Assembly (NCBI GenBank): GCA_038503035.1
Contig: JAVSML010020763.1
Span: forward strand, 99,072-163,071
DNA: 64,000 bases
Direction of reading: 5' to 3'
From: Crocodylus rhombifer
Taxonomy: Eukaryota; Chordata; Crocodylia; Crocodylidae
Shown here: positions 21,300-33,197 of the stretch, one piece after another
Numbering within the stretch: position 1 is the first letter of the stretch
How the letters are laid out: each line of letters begins with the position of its first letter
Notes under the pieces: model-generated
The model's input: the letters and a program-made list of their open reading frames with translations, nothing else
Database searches by the model: none
Told to the model about the DNA's origin: nothing
Translations under genes and position numbers: made by a program

Positions 21300-23305
21300 A
21301 AAGCTCAAAGGCAATTCTCTCATATCTTCTGTTATGAACAAAAGATGACTGATGATCAATCACCAACTACAAGGCTGATTCTGTTATCAAGGAGACATAT
21401 GTGACCCTGACCCTATAGTACTATTGAACTATACCTGACAGCAGAATTTGGGTGGCAGTGTCTTCCTGAATGGTTTTATTTATAGCCAGATGTAATTTAA
21501 CCTGATGTACAGATGCTAGGGTTAGCTTCCAAGGCTCAGACATTAAACAAAAAAAATCCTTGTAAACTGACTAGGTTTGATCTGGAATCAATCATTTTAT
21601 ACAGTACAGCTATATATTAATCACACAAAACATAATGGAAACCATGCCCTCAAATTACATGCAGTTGATGCTAGTTGTTTTCTTTGACTAAACATGGTAA
21701 GAGATTCAAAGACGAAATTTCGGGGAGGGAAGCTTGGCATCACTATTGGTAGGAGAAGGGGTAGGAAATAAGCAGAAATAGGTAAGGGCCCTCTTTGACA
21801 AAGCTTTAAACATAAAGAATTACATTTATTGCAAAAGACATCAACTGTTTTCTTACGGAAACTTGTGTCCTTCCCCCTTAACTGCTATGCTGTCGTGGTT
21901 GCTGTGGAAGAAGGAATAGATTCAAATTCCTACGGGGAACAAAAACCCTGCATCCACTGGGTCACATTCAACAGCACACTCCAGTTGCTTTGTACTGCTC
22001 CAGTGATGCAGAGCAGCTGTAACATTAACATTGTGTATCTGGCTAATTAGGCCAGATTTACAGCATCTTTGTATCAACTGTGCAATGCAAAGCAGGTGGT
22101 ATGTATTGGTGACTTGCCTTTAAAAAAAAGTGTCTGTGACACCCAAATATTCCCCAAGCTCGTTTACTCTAAATTACATGGGCTTATAAACAGAGATGTT
22201 GGTGAATCTTTACCAGTTACCAATATCGACAAACTCATAGTTCTCTTAGTGGCGCACACTAAACATCCCAGGGAATGCACAGTATACAGTTGCGATTAGG
22301 TGTAATCCTCCCATAATTAATGCAAGTCATGGTGGAAACAAACTGGTCTGACCCTTTCCCTCTTAGCAGCAAGGACAAAGAATTGTACAAAAATCCCTGT
22401 ACTCCTCCTGGTGCATTGGAAAGTCAGCCTTTTACATGACAGTCCTGAGGTGGTAGGGGTAGTTTGTGCCAATGCTGCAGTACCAGGCTATGTCTGGGTC
22501 TCTATTTTACACTAACCAGCTTCTGAAGTTCTGCTCAAGTAATTCTGCTGAAAATAAGATGCTTCCCTTAACAAGCCCTGTAAAATATATAGACCCTTAG
22601 TACATTTCCTCAGTGCCATTGGCCTAAGCCTTCCTTTTTGTGTGTGTAATAGTCCAGATCTCTCCAGAGATCCAGAGCTATCTTGATTTTGCCTCTAAAT
22701 TAGGTCTCCAAGGGATGCTGGCTCCAAAAACGTGAAAAATTATCACAAATGCAATTGAATTTAAAGAAAGAACCATGGAGCACAAAAGATGCCTATGGTA
22801 CTAGAATGGAAGCTATGCAAATTAGTTCATAAAGATTCATAAACATTTAGGAAGTTGTGTGAAATGTAATTCACTTTACTCAGTCATCATAATCCTTCTT
22901 TCCCTTGCAGTGAAAGTCATACAATTAAATAACAGACTCATAAAATACCTTTTTTCTATTTCTCTCTGAAAACAGAACTCCATAAGATAATTGTAAACAG
23001 TACAAACAGAAACTGAGAAGTGATAAATGTATCAAGTGACATACTGGGCAGTGGCTAGACAGATTCATTTCTGAATTTCACTGGTCTTGTTTATATGGTC
23101 TCTCTTTGCATCTTTGCTCTGAAGTTGTGTGGCATGTACAAGGGAGAAGAGAAAGAAGCATTTGCCTTTGCAGTTTGGTCCACCTATATTTGGCCACCTC
23201 AACTACTGGGCTCCTTGCTGCAGTGGCCTATGGAATCAGCAACAACAATATTGTGATGCAGTGCCCAGGGAAGCCCACTGAAACCAGATCATCATGAGAT
23301 ATGTG
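21300..23305. other. No gene seen
   Basis: AT-rich unique-looking sequence. Short open frames at 21829-22050 and 22069-22299 (+) have no recognisable motif. Confidence 0.5.
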
Positions 23306-23307
23306 AG

Positions 23308-23430
23308 GTTTCATAGATTTCATAGATTTCATAGACATTAGGGCTGGAAGGGACCTCAGGAGATCATCGAGTCCAGCCCACCACCCAAAGGGCAGGGAGT
23401 CAGCTGGGGCCAGGTTGCACAGGTGTGACT
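23308..23430 (-). mobile_element. CR1 LINE 3' end fragment
   Basis: On the + strand three copies of TTTCATAGA (23308-23334) are followed by GGGCTGGAAGGGACCTCAGG and AGATCATCGAGTCCAGCCC. This is the reverse complement of a sauropsid CR1 3' UTR and tail. The rest of the element is absent, the usual result of incomplete reverse transcription. The clean tail repeats suggest a younger insertion than most of the repeats here. Confidence 0.9.
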
Positions 23431-23660
23431 GAGAACATTTTCTAAAACCAAATAAATAAACCAAATACTTGAAGGGCCAAAGTTAATAAAAATCATACCA
23501 TCCAAATATCTAGTCCTGAGTCATAAAACACTCAGGTTTATAAATGGTAGGAGCCAGCCCTAGGGCTAACTCCTGTCCTGCTATAAAGAATGGAGACCTT
23601 AGAACTTCCCGGAGATCACAAGAATCTTTTATGATAGACAATGTTAGCAGCCTAAATACA
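23431..23660. other. No gene seen
   Basis: Short spacer between two repeats with nothing recognised. Confidence 0.4.
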
Positions 23661-23664
23661 GCTT

Positions 23665-23792
23665 GAACAAGCTTTAGTTAAAGCACCCCTGAGGCCATTT
23701 TGAAACACAAGATGCTGAATACATGAGAGCCACTCTAATTAAAATGCCTCCTCCTGCCCCACAGCCCAAAGCACATGTATACATGTTACATG
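23665..23792. mobile_element. Truncated copy of the 30119 MITE family
   Basis: AGCTTTAGTTAAAGCACCCC, CCATTTTGAAACAC, CTCTAATTAAAATGC and the closing CACATGTATACATG match the right-hand part of the element at 30119-30427 in the same order. The central palindrome is reduced to one arm and the left part is missing. Confidence 0.7.
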
Positions 23793-23799
23793 GCCACGT

Positions 23800-25470
23800 T
23801 CATTTGCATTCCAAGTTATGAGACGGATGCTTTTTACAACATTTACTTTCACAAAGGGAGTAGGAAGGAAAGGAGGTAATGCCAGCTCTTTTGTTAGAGA
23901 CATCAACTCAGGCCAGTGCTCTGCCTGTAGGAAATCTCTACAATCTGTGGGAACTGATGAGGAAATCAAAGGCTTTAAAGTGCCTTGACCTGAGCCAGTG
24001 AAGATGATTAGGTTAAAGAAGATAAGTAGGCTTTGTCCAATAAGTCTTTTCTTCCTTCAGATTTCTGGTGATAGTTCCATAATGAGCACAACAAGGGAGA
24101 ACAGTCAAGTGTTTCTCAATAAGGAAGCCACGTTTTCATGTTTTGAAAAACAATGCTATTAAATGAAACTGTAGATAGCAAAAAGAGGTTTTCCCTTCCT
24201 AGTGCTTGCTTCTTTTACAGTAAAATGGAAAAAAAATGAACTGGAAACATGTAATATATGAATACAGTAACAGTTCTGTGATACTGTTACAGTCCATGAA
24301 TTACTTCATCCATATTTCTAAAATACCAGTAGCATCAAATTCATGTCTACAATGCTATGAATCTGCATGATGCATTAATTATGCAGGAAGATCTTAAGAG
24401 CTGTCTGTTTTTGCCACCAATAGAGTGATCGGCATGCCTGAGGGAGCTTAAGGTTTTATTTTCATTCATTTTGTAAAGGACTTTTTAATTAAAGAGTTGT
24501 TGAGAGGAACAGTTTTTCCTCCAGCTATTTGAAACAAAGGACTCAAAGTCCCACACTACAAGGCAGACTCTGGGAACCTCAGATCATAATCGCTGTCACA
24601 TTTTCAAGATCAACAAGAAAGTGCAGTTTTACAGGCTCTCCTAATTTTTGCCACTAGCCTTATGTTGTTTTTGTTGTTATTTTGATTTACAACCCATCCT
24701 ATCCAGAAAGGCTCAGAGTGGCTTAAGAAAAACGACAAACAGCTTGCTGATATCTACAACAGTAGATTCCCTAAATGACTCCACAAAACTTGAAAATTCC
24801 CTCCATCTTTTCTCCCCCACCAAACTCCTGCTTCCACGCTTATCACACTTAAGAGCAAACCTTCTTGCTAATCCCGGCAGTGCATCCCAGCCTCCATTCA
24901 TTGTTTTATTGAACTCTTGCCAACGGAATCACAAGAATCCATGTGAATCTCAGCGTCCTCCTTAGAAAGAACTGTAGTTCCTGTGGTGTCAGTGAAAGGT
25001 TTTAAAAGGTGACCTCTAAAGAGTCAAAAACTCATAAGGCAAATATGAAAAACCAGAACACTGTTATTTTTCAGACTGTACTCACTGCAATAATGAGTGG
25101 CAGAAGGATGAAGCTAGAAAGAAGTGGCACAACTTTTCACTTTTTATAACATTAGGAAAAGGAGAGCTTCAGCTGTCTGGTTCCATCTAGTATAGAAAAA
25201 CAGATCATGTTTTAAAGCAAGTACTTGAACAGTTGAAGCCTCCAGCTTTCCTAGTTAGACTGGGCCATTCCCAATCTTGCAGCAAAACTCAATTCCTAAA
25301 TGCACAATGCTAAAGTCATTAGGAAAAGAAGGTGCTCAGTTCTTTTTAGACCACTTTTATTGCTTATCCCAACCTTGAACCCCTTCACTAAAATTCAACT
25401 CCTAGCGCAGCCCTCTCTCATAAAAAGTCAGATGAGGCTTGCCCCCCTTCCATGTCCCCCACCCCTTTAA
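23800..25470. other. No gene; one repeat-like block
   Basis: Unique-looking sequence apart from TTTACAACCCATCCTATCCA and GGCTCAGAGTGGCTTAA at 24687-24725. That block resembles a short repeat seen in reptiles with a CCCGCC..GGCTCA.GGTGGCTTACA core. The open frame at 24648-24965 covers it and is not a credible gene. Confidence 0.4.
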
Positions 25471-25474
25471 TCCA

Positions 25475-25545
25475 AAAGCTCAGGAGTGAAAGCACTCACC
25501 CAGGCAGTGGAAGGCTTTCTCTGTCTCTGGACCTACAGTTACCTA
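25475..25545 (+). repeat. tRNA-like repeat fragment, copy 2
   Basis: AAGCTCAGGAGTGAAAGCAC followed by TCACCCAGGCAG matches 14855-14945. The first part looks like a pol III box A. No intact box B or tRNA fold is visible. Confidence 0.35.
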
Positions 25546-26667
25546 CTGAAAAGCTATAGTGTACTATAGTGAAAAGGTGCTTATTCTTGCCCTAGTTAGG
25601 AAATCTTTAGTTTGATTGACTTACAGAAAATGAGAGATCTTGATTCCAGACTTTGCTGACAGTTTCACAGTCTCTTATTTGTAATGGTTATATCAATGCT
25701 AATGAAAGAAATGGAAAAGCCACAATTTCAGTTAAATGTGTGGGGCTTCAGATAACTATTCTTTTGTGAAGCACTGTCATTCACTTCCAGGCTAAATACT
25801 ATTTTTACGGTGTTTTCAACAGCACAGATCCACTAGCAGTCTTTGTCACTCTGCCTACACTTGAAATTTGTTTCATCATATTTTAGAGCATTGAAGAAGC
25901 CATTTGTTCTATATTACAGCAATGGATTTGGCCAACGTCCCATTGGCACCATGCATGCATATGTATGTAAGCCAAGTGGAAAATTCCAGCAAATACATGA
26001 TCTCACAATGATTTATATCAGCTTCCATAGAAAGCCAAGTGGTATCCCTAAAATTAGTATTTCTATAGTAGACAATGTGAAAGAATATGCAGAGTATGTT
26101 CTGTGACAGGGTGCGTGCATGTCCTGCCTCTTTACATGTTGTGAGGGATGGTATATAGGGAAGAAAGCAAAGTTCCTATATGAGGCAGGGAGTGCTAAAG
26201 ACACAAGAACCTCACTTTGTGCGATTGTAGATGTAGACTTTATTCAACTGCCCTCTAGCACATGATTGCATGTTAATGGGATTTTTTTGTTTACCTTTTT
26301 AAAATACTCTAGGAGGGCAAGAAGCAGAAGCTGGAGGGAGTAGGGAGAGCCTGGAGACCCTGGCAACTGCAACAGGAAAGATGAGGGGAGCAGTGCTCTA
26401 GCAAGAGCCTGCAGGCCCCATCCTGCTCTAGAAAACGCCTTATAAAAAACCTACATGCTTTAAAATAAAAAATAAGGTTGGAAAGTGAAATGCACAAAAA
26501 GCTAGATATACCAAGGTTAAATTTGCTAGCAAAACTAACATTATCCTTGTTTGCGTGCACAGTGCAATACAGTTTTAAGTTACATGATTATATGCTAGTT
26601 TTCTCTGCCTGCCAATGAATGAGGTAGGACTGATGATTAAAGGAGGCAAGGGTCTGCAGGATAAGAG
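25546..26667. other. No gene seen
   Basis: AT-rich sequence. The 87-codon frame at 25843-26106 (+) resembles no known protein. Confidence 0.5.
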
Positions 26668-26668
26668 G

Positions 26669-26697
26669 GTGTGTGTGTGTGTGTGTGTAGGGGGGGG
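26669..26697. repeat. (GT)n microsatellite with G run
   Basis: Ten GT units (26669-26688) followed by AG and a run of G. A length-variable simple repeat. Confidence 0.95.
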
Positions 26698-28375
26698 CAA
26701 CAAACCACACACTGAACAATGATGATAAAAGTAAACATTAAATAAGCTTACTTATTCAGAGCACCCTCCCCTCTACCCACTGTACAGAAGCTATGTATGA
26801 TAATGCACTTTAATCCTATTAATGGCAATAGACGCTACCAATAAAATGAAATTAATTCTTTAAAAGCATACTATAAGGATGGTAAAAATGTTAGAGCTAG
26901 AAAGTCAGGCTTGTGAGCATCTGCAGACAAACCAAGTGCTATCTAATTTGTCAGTCTGCAGCTTCACCAGAAAGAAGATGGAACATAGAAGGAAAATTGT
27001 GTTTAAACTGTGACAAGACCAACTTTCTGCATACTGATTTAGATGGCGTGCTAGTGAGCCACATGTCCTAGTGAGACACCTCTTTCCTGAAGTAGGGGTT
27101 AGCCAATGACTCTGTAGTCTTTTTATAATATCGTGAATAAGGGAAGAGGAGACCAGCAGCACCATAAAGTGTCTCTGCAAAAACTAGTTCTCCCATTCCT
27201 GTGAATCCTTGAAATCTGCAGGGGTTAGTGAAAAGCTGCTCAACTTTCAATCCACTTCTGTCAGAGGAAGGCAGCTGCAAGCAAAACTGCACAAAAGAAA
27301 TTGCATAGCCTTTTCTTTGAGGTAGGTTTGATGTTTTCCTCTCATGGTGGCTCTTTCACTTGCATTCGTGAAATGAGCTGATGTTGTCTGCCTAGTTTTC
27401 AGAATATGTGTGCCTGTACTTTAAAATGATTACCACTGCCAGTCTTATTGTCAGGCTCATTTGAAAGCAGGGAACAGTCCTAGAGATAGAAATGCTCCTT
27501 CTCCTCAAAGGGTGACCTCTCTCCATGTCAATACTGAGGCATGCGGCTGTGTTGGGAGGAAGCTGGCGTTGATTTTACTTGTACTGTAGTTACACAGGGC
27601 ACTTCAGTTTCAAATATGGTAACTTCAGAACCTCTTGAAGTTTAATATTAAAGCACATTCAAATATTTTTCTGGCACTTCTGCCATCCTCCATCTACATG
27701 ACTTGTTAGTGACTAATAAGATGTATTTTAATTTCTTTTTGTAGAATTATCTTGCAGGCACAATATGGGAAAAATAAGCTTTTCTCCAATGTCACATTTA
27801 GAGATTTGTAGAAAGTGAGTCCATCCACTACTAGAAAAATGTACAGCAACAGTATAGCTCCCAGATGCAAATGTACTCTTACCAGAGGGAAGATGTGCTC
27901 CCTTGAAACTGAATCAGAAGTCTTTTAAAGAACAGGATTTTAGTTTTGTGATTCAGGGAGAAGATAGTTTAAAACTAAAGGACATCTTCTTGAGCTTCAC
28001 TATCACATTTTTGCCTCTCTAGAGGCAGCCAAGGGCTTCCAGACTTCAAAACAAGATATGTTTCTGTTAATTAAGTTGTGCTACTTGTGTGTTTCAAAGC
28101 CACATAGAAGATTTGGCTGTTTACCCTGTTCCTTGAAATAACGGCATAAGATTCAGAAAGTGAAATAGTATGTTGCTTTCTGAAATGATTTTATGCAGTG
28201 CCACAGTAGCAGCTATAGATTTTTTTGTTTGTTTTTTGTTGGGGGCGTGGGGGGGTTGATCCTAATTCCACTGCTCTGCATTCATAATAGGAAGAAGGAA
28301 AATAACTAGGGAACCAAACTGACCTGAACTAAGGCAGGGGCAGAGACGATATGGAGAAGGAGAGATCTTTTAGCA
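26698..28375. other. No gene seen
   Basis: Unique-looking AT-rich sequence. Nothing recognised on either strand. Confidence 0.5.
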
Positions 28376-28560
28376 TTCAGGAGACCTAGCTTTAGGATAG
28401 GTTTTTTAGAAAGGAGTTAGGCTTTCTTGAAAATCCAAGCTTTAATTCTGGGCACAGGCATGGCCTAACTGCATCGTCTTGGGCAAAGCACTTAATCTCC
28501 CTGTGCTTCAGTTCCTATTTATCAAAGGCAGTTCAATAAATAGGTAAATTCTTACTAGAC
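28376..28560 (+). repeat. MIR-like SINE remnant
   Basis: CTTGGGCAAAGCACTTAATC followed by TCCCTGTGCTTCAGTTCC is a close match to the conserved part of MIR and related core-SINEs, where a short TTGGGCAAGTCACTTAA block precedes a CTCAGTTTCC block. An upstream GGAGACCTAGCTTTAGG fits the middle of the same family. It is an ancient, immobile copy made by pol III transcription and LINE-dependent retroposition. Confidence 0.72.
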
Positions 28561-28785
28561 AAAGGCTAGTAAACAGTGCTCAGATACATGAGTTTTGAAG
28601 CACAATAAATCATGCTATTATGCACTGCAAAGGGCTGACTCAAGATGGTCTTTACTTCATTTCTTTCAACCCATTTGCAAACCTTACAGGAGTGATGTTC
28701 ATTAATGACACTGAGGAACTGATGGGACATAAGATAGGAAATTCAGAGTGAAATTCGTATAGGAAAGAACATTAAATCTGCAGTG
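28561..28785. other. No gene seen
   Basis: Short unique-looking stretch. Confidence 0.4.
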
Positions 28786-28792
28786 ATCAGGA

Positions 28793-29165
28793 GCAGTAGT
28801 GTAACTAGAGGTGGGCAAGAGGGGCACCCTCAGAAGCCAAGTTGGGAGGGATGCCAGAATCACCCCGCTCTTCCTCCCAGCATCACCCACATACCAGGAA
28901 CTCTGAAATGGCCCTCAGTTGGTGCTGCTGCTGATTTAAGAGCAACAACCAGTGCAGGCAGAGCATGTGGCAACGGCAGCAGCTCAGTTGGGGCCCGTTT
29001 AGAAGTTCCTGGTACAGGTAAGACTGATACAGCCTGCAGCTCCTATGCCCTTCAGAGCCGCACCCCTCTTCTGCATCTGCTGTCAGAACCCATGCCTCTC
29101 CCCCTCCACAACCCATAGGTGCCCCCTCACATCCCTCGCTGTTTGCCCCAAGTGCCAACTCTGCT
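28793..29165. repeat. GC-rich repeat, possible DNA transposon
   Basis: The start AGTAGTGTAACTAGAGGTGG and following GCAAGAGGGGCACC resemble a repeat end of the CAGGGGCGTAACTAG type. The right part is GC-rich and ends near a GTGCCCCCTC and TTTGCCCC block. The ends do not form a clear inverted pair, so the call is tentative. Confidence 0.35.
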
Positions 29166-30115
29166 GAGCAGGAGGACTTGAAAGAAAAGAGAAAAAATAT
29201 CCTGAACCGTGGCACTATTTCTGAGTTTTACTCTTCTTTTTTTCCACTGAGATTATAATAACACTTTAGTGCTAAACTGTTGACTGTTTGCATAAAGAAG
29301 TTGGGATATGTTGCTGTGTGCCTCTCATAGCCATGTACTAAGTCAACATTGCATCAGTGAAGACCTAGTCTGACATTTTTACTATTAGATAGAAAGTTGC
29401 TTGTCCTTAGACTGGGGCTCTTATATAACTATGAATCAACAGAATGTTTTCTGACAAATCTCTGGTGAGCTATCACTCTTGGTTTGAAATAATTACTGAA
29501 TCAATAATATGTACCATACCACTAGATCTTTTTCATTTCCATCTAAATCTGGGTACAGGCTTGTTGCTGAACATTCTTTTTGCTAAGTTACTTAACAAAA
29601 ATTCGAAATGGAATTTGGACTCATCAAACTCTGTTACTCACCACCTGCAGCATTCGTGGTTTTTAGATATCATGGATAATAGCCTAACTCCTTCCAGTTA
29701 GGGCCCTATAATAATTTTAGTGTTCCAAACTCAAGGTAAAATCGATGTGACGTAAATATATCAACGTCACCACAGACATGGGAATATTGTTCCATATAAA
29801 TTGTGTACAAGTCCAAAGATGATCTCCTCTATAATTACTTATTACATTTCATAATGGGGGTGGATTTTAGCAGGTCAAGGCAAAAGCACTCAAAAGCAGA
29901 TCTACCATTCTTTGCACTCTAGTTTAGAAGAACACATCTCACCATCCTTCATTCACTGCTCTGGGAAACCAACAGTATCTATGTAAAATGGGATAAATTA
30001 AAGATGGAACAAGAGTGTTAAGTCTTAAGCTTTCTTGTTTTCATGATGAGATTTGTTTTTCAATGGGGCTTTCCCCTTCTTTTTATAAGAAATGAAGATT
30101 CCTTTGAAAAATGTC
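29166..30115. other. No gene seen
   Basis: AT-rich sequence without a recognised repeat or frame. Confidence 0.5.
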
Positions 30116-30118
30116 TTA

Positions 30119-30427
30119 GGGTGCCTATACACATGTTCCAATGTGTTCTAATTAGAACATGTTGGAGCAGATTTGATTGAGTCTGCTGTAGCGTTCACTC
30201 CAGTATTCTGCAGCATCATGTGCATTTGGCGTCCTATGTTTCAAAATGGTGGCAGGGGCACTTTAAAGCTAGTCGAAGGAGCTTTAGTTAAAGCACTCCT
30301 GCCACCATTTTGAAGTGTGGGGCACGGAATACACGTGATGCTGCACTGCTTTAATTAGAACGGCTCTTCCAGAGCCGTTCTAATTAAAATGCTCACCCCC
30401 CACCCTGGATCATGTGTATACACACTC
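30119..30427. mobile_element. Harbinger-like MITE with TTA duplications
   Basis: A 309-bp non-autonomous element. The left end is GGGTGCCTATACACATGTTC and the reverse complement of the right end is GAGTGTGTATACACATGATC. TTA lies outside both ends (30116-30118 and 30428-30430), the 3-bp duplication typical of PIF/Harbinger elements. It contains three self-complementary parts: around GTTCTAATTAGAAC (30147-30160), a pair of arms at about 30241-30270 and 30288-30315 (CAAAATGGTGGCAGG and its complement), and a perfect palindrome at 30350-30388. It adjoins the left end of the gypsy element. There is no coding sequence. Confidence 0.85.
30350..30388. repeat. Perfect palindrome, 18-bp arms and 3-nt loop
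   Basis: TTTAATTAGAACGGCTCT (30350-30367) is followed by TCC and the exact reverse complement (30371-30388). It has the same size and place as the palindrome at 5414-5452. Confidence 0.95.
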
Positions 30428-30450
30428 TTAATGTCCTGGGAAAGGGGGAT

Positions 30451-31300
30451 TAGGACCCTTGAGAGTGTCTGATGGGGTATTAGATGCTTGAAAATTGCAG
30501 GGAGAGCAAGTCATTGTAGTAGTGAATTCATCCCTGGGAAATGTGGTGGTGTGTCCAGGACAAAAGGTTGGTACTATACTAGAAGCTAACGTGGTGAGCC
30601 CTGAGCAGAGGGACAGCCCCCCCCACATATTGACCCTAGCCGTTTCTTCTTTGGGAATTACCCCACACCCAAGAAGTGAAAGGTCCAACTGTGGAAAACG
30701 CTTCAAAACTGGGCCAGTGTATTCTCTTTGCATGACTGGGACATAGGGAGTGTGCAAGGAGTCAAACATAAAATATGCCTCAACAATCCCAGACCTTTTC
30801 GTGAGCGGTCGTGACGCATACCACTGGCCGAGATGGGGGAGGTCAGGCGTCACCTACAGGAGCTCCTTGTCCACAAAATCATCACAGAGTCAAAGATTCC
30901 ATATGCCTCGCCCATTGTAATTGTGCACAAAAAAGAATGGGAGTCTGTGGATGTGTATAGATTACTGTGTGTTGAACACCCACACAGTGGTTGACCAGTA
31001 CACCATCCCTCATGTACAGGAGGCCCTGGATTGTCTTGGGGGTAGCAAATGGTTCACAGTGTTGGATCTCCACAGAAGATATTACCAGATCCAATTGAAA
31101 GAGGTTGATAAAGAGAAAATGGCGTTTATCTGCCCCATAGAGTTTTTTCAATTTGAGCGCATGCTTCAGGGTGTCCTGGCCACGTTCCAACACCTCAAGG
31201 AAAAGGTGGTGCAAGATATGCACCTCACCCAGGTGCTGGTGTATTTGGACAACCTTAAATTGTTTGGGAGAACCCTTTAAGAGCACAACAAAAGACTTAT
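30451..31300 (+). pseudogene. Gypsy protease-RT spacer and reverse transcriptase
   Basis: The spacer (about 30451-30600) has GEQVIVVVNSSL then KVGTILEANVV. The reverse transcriptase opens with NNPRPFRERS (about 30780), a TGA in the next codons, RRHLQELL and SPIVIV-type sequence. A frameshift in an A run near 30928 leads into KKNGSLWMCIDY, VDQYTIP, WFTVLDLHRRYYQIQL and FERMLQGVLATFQ. The active-site motif reads YLDN, not the YLDD of active enzymes, so one catalytic aspartate is lost. The block between QG and ATFQ is also shortened. It would have made element cDNA in a cytoplasmic particle. It is not functional. Confidence 0.9.
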
Positions 31301-32210
31301 GCACATGCTAGACTGACTTGAAGCTGCTGCGTTTAAGCTAGTGCTGGACAAGTTTTGCCAAGCTTCTGAAAATATGTGGGGCATATCGTATCTCAGAATG
31401 GCGTTGGCATGGACCCAGAAAAGATCCAGGTGGTGACCACCTGGATGCATCCCTCTATCAAGAGTTGAAGAGGTTCCTAGGGTTTGCAGGATTTTATAGA
31501 AGATTTGTACCAGATTACATGGCCATTATGAAGCCCTTAAACCAACTCACCCAAGGGTACCAAATTGGGAAGGCATCCAAGAGTCAGAGGAATCAAGGCA
31601 CAACCTCAGGAAATCAGAGGGTGCACAGCCCAATAGAGCCTTTTGGGTCGTGGTGGGATGCCCAGTATGTGAACCCATTCCATGGGATCATCCAACACCT
31701 TACCAAGGCACCTGCATTAGCATATCCCAACTCTAATTAGCCATTCATCCTGCACATTGGTGCCAGCCTATCAGGGCTGGGGGGGCTGCGTTGTATCAGC
31801 TACATGAAGGGCTGTTGTGACCAGTGACCTATGCCAGTCAAAGTTTGATGCCCAGTGAAACATGACATCCAGCGCACAAGCTTGAGTTCTTGGCCCTCAA
31901 GTGGGCTGTAATGTAAAAATTCAGGGACTACTTGTATGGAACTATGTTCCAAGTATGGACTGACAATAATCCCCTGACTTGCATACTTACCAGTGCCAAA
32001 CTGGATGCAACTGGGCATCAGTGGGTGGCTGCTCTGGCAGACTATTCATTTAGCCTGCACTATAGGGTGGGACGACGGAAAATTGGTGCCAACACCCTTT
32101 CTAGGCTAGCGCCTTTGGCTGACCGGGATGTGCTGCTCCCAGAGATGGTCTGGTCCCTCCGTAATTTGCCTGCTTGGGATGCTGTGGTCAAAGGGGTGAA
32201 CATGGTCTGA
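31301..32210 (+). pseudogene. Gypsy RT thumb and RNase H, broken
   Basis: After the RT palm the frame holds FLGFAGFYRRFVPDY (about 31475), the normal link to the RNase H of gypsy elements. It continues with LTKAPALAYPN and, after a stop, PFILHIGASLSGLG (about 31740-31785), the first RNase H block. There the family usually has DAS, and here it reads GAS, so the first catalytic aspartate is changed. The end, VWTDNNPLT and RVGRRKIGANTLSRL (31932-32110), is well kept. RNase H removes the RNA strand of the hybrid during cDNA synthesis. Several stops interrupt it. Confidence 0.86.
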
Positions 32211-32489
32211 CAAGCTAAGATTTTATGAATACCACCTGATGGGATCACACAGGTGTGGGTGCAGCATACAACCCTGACCCCAGATGTTCTTCCCCAAATG
32301 ATGGCAGCCAACTGGTGCAAGGCCCAGGAGCAGGACCCTGATGTGAGGGACATGTTGTAGGTGTGACAGAAAAGCCCTGAGCATCCTCCCCCCATGGGGC
32401 GAGTCACCCCTACAACCCAACTTCTAGTGAGAGTAGGAGAGACTGAGACTCATCAATGGGGTGCTACACTGTGAAGTCGTAGACACAGA

Positions 32490-33190
32490 AGGCCAGACGC
32501 TGTTGCAGTTGGTCCTTCCTAAGGAGCAGAAGACACTTGCACTCAAGGCCCTGCATGATGACTTCAGTCACCTGGGTGTGGAGCACACCTAGGTTGTAGC
32601 TAGAAAGTGTTTCTTTTGGCCCCAGATGGCAGAGGATGTAAAAGATAAATGTCTCAATTATGAGAGATGTATAAAGAGAAAGACCCTGCTGACCCAAACA
32701 GCATACTTGCACACCATACAGAGCTTGCAGCCATTGGAGTTGGTGTGCATGAGTTTTTTTTCTCCGTAGAAGGGGAGGGAAATCAAAAAGGCAATATACT
32801 CGTGACTGATCACTTCACCCGATATGCACAAGCCTTCTCCACCCGTGACCAGACTGCTTGGACAGTGGCAAAGATGCTTTGGGAGAAGTACTTTTTGGTG
32901 TTTGGACTGCCCACAGGAATATACTCAGACCAAGGCCGAGATTTTGAAAGCAAATTTCTAGGCTAGGTGTTTGCCATCACAGCGATTCATAAGTCCCAAA
33001 CTACCCCATACCACCCTCACAGACCTATAGCCAGAACAATTCAACAGAACACTCCTGAATATGCTTGGCACCTTAAAGCATCAGCAGAAGGCTGCCTGGA
33101 GCCAGTACATGGCTCATCTGGTACACTTATCAATGCTACTCATAACAATGCCACTGGGATCAGCCCCTATTTATTGATGTTTAGGTGACA
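32490..33190 (+). pseudogene. Gypsy integrase zinc region and core, broken
   Basis: The HHCC zinc-binding module is visible as LHDDFSHLGVEHT, a stop, then CLNYERC (about 32545-32675). The catalytic core follows with VTDHFTRYAQAF (first acidic residue) and GIYSDQGRDFES (second acidic residue), separated from the zinc part by frameshifts. A stop at 32964-32966 and a frame change come before the region with the third acidic residue. That region is seen in another frame as EQFNRTLLNML. Integrase would insert the cDNA into the chromosome. This copy cannot be translated through. Confidence 0.87.
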
Positions 33191-33197
33191 ATCCTGA

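Noticed and set aside
24648..24965. A 105-codon frame as a candidate exon
   Set aside because: It runs across a repeat-like block and shows no known motif. Splice sites could not be supported.
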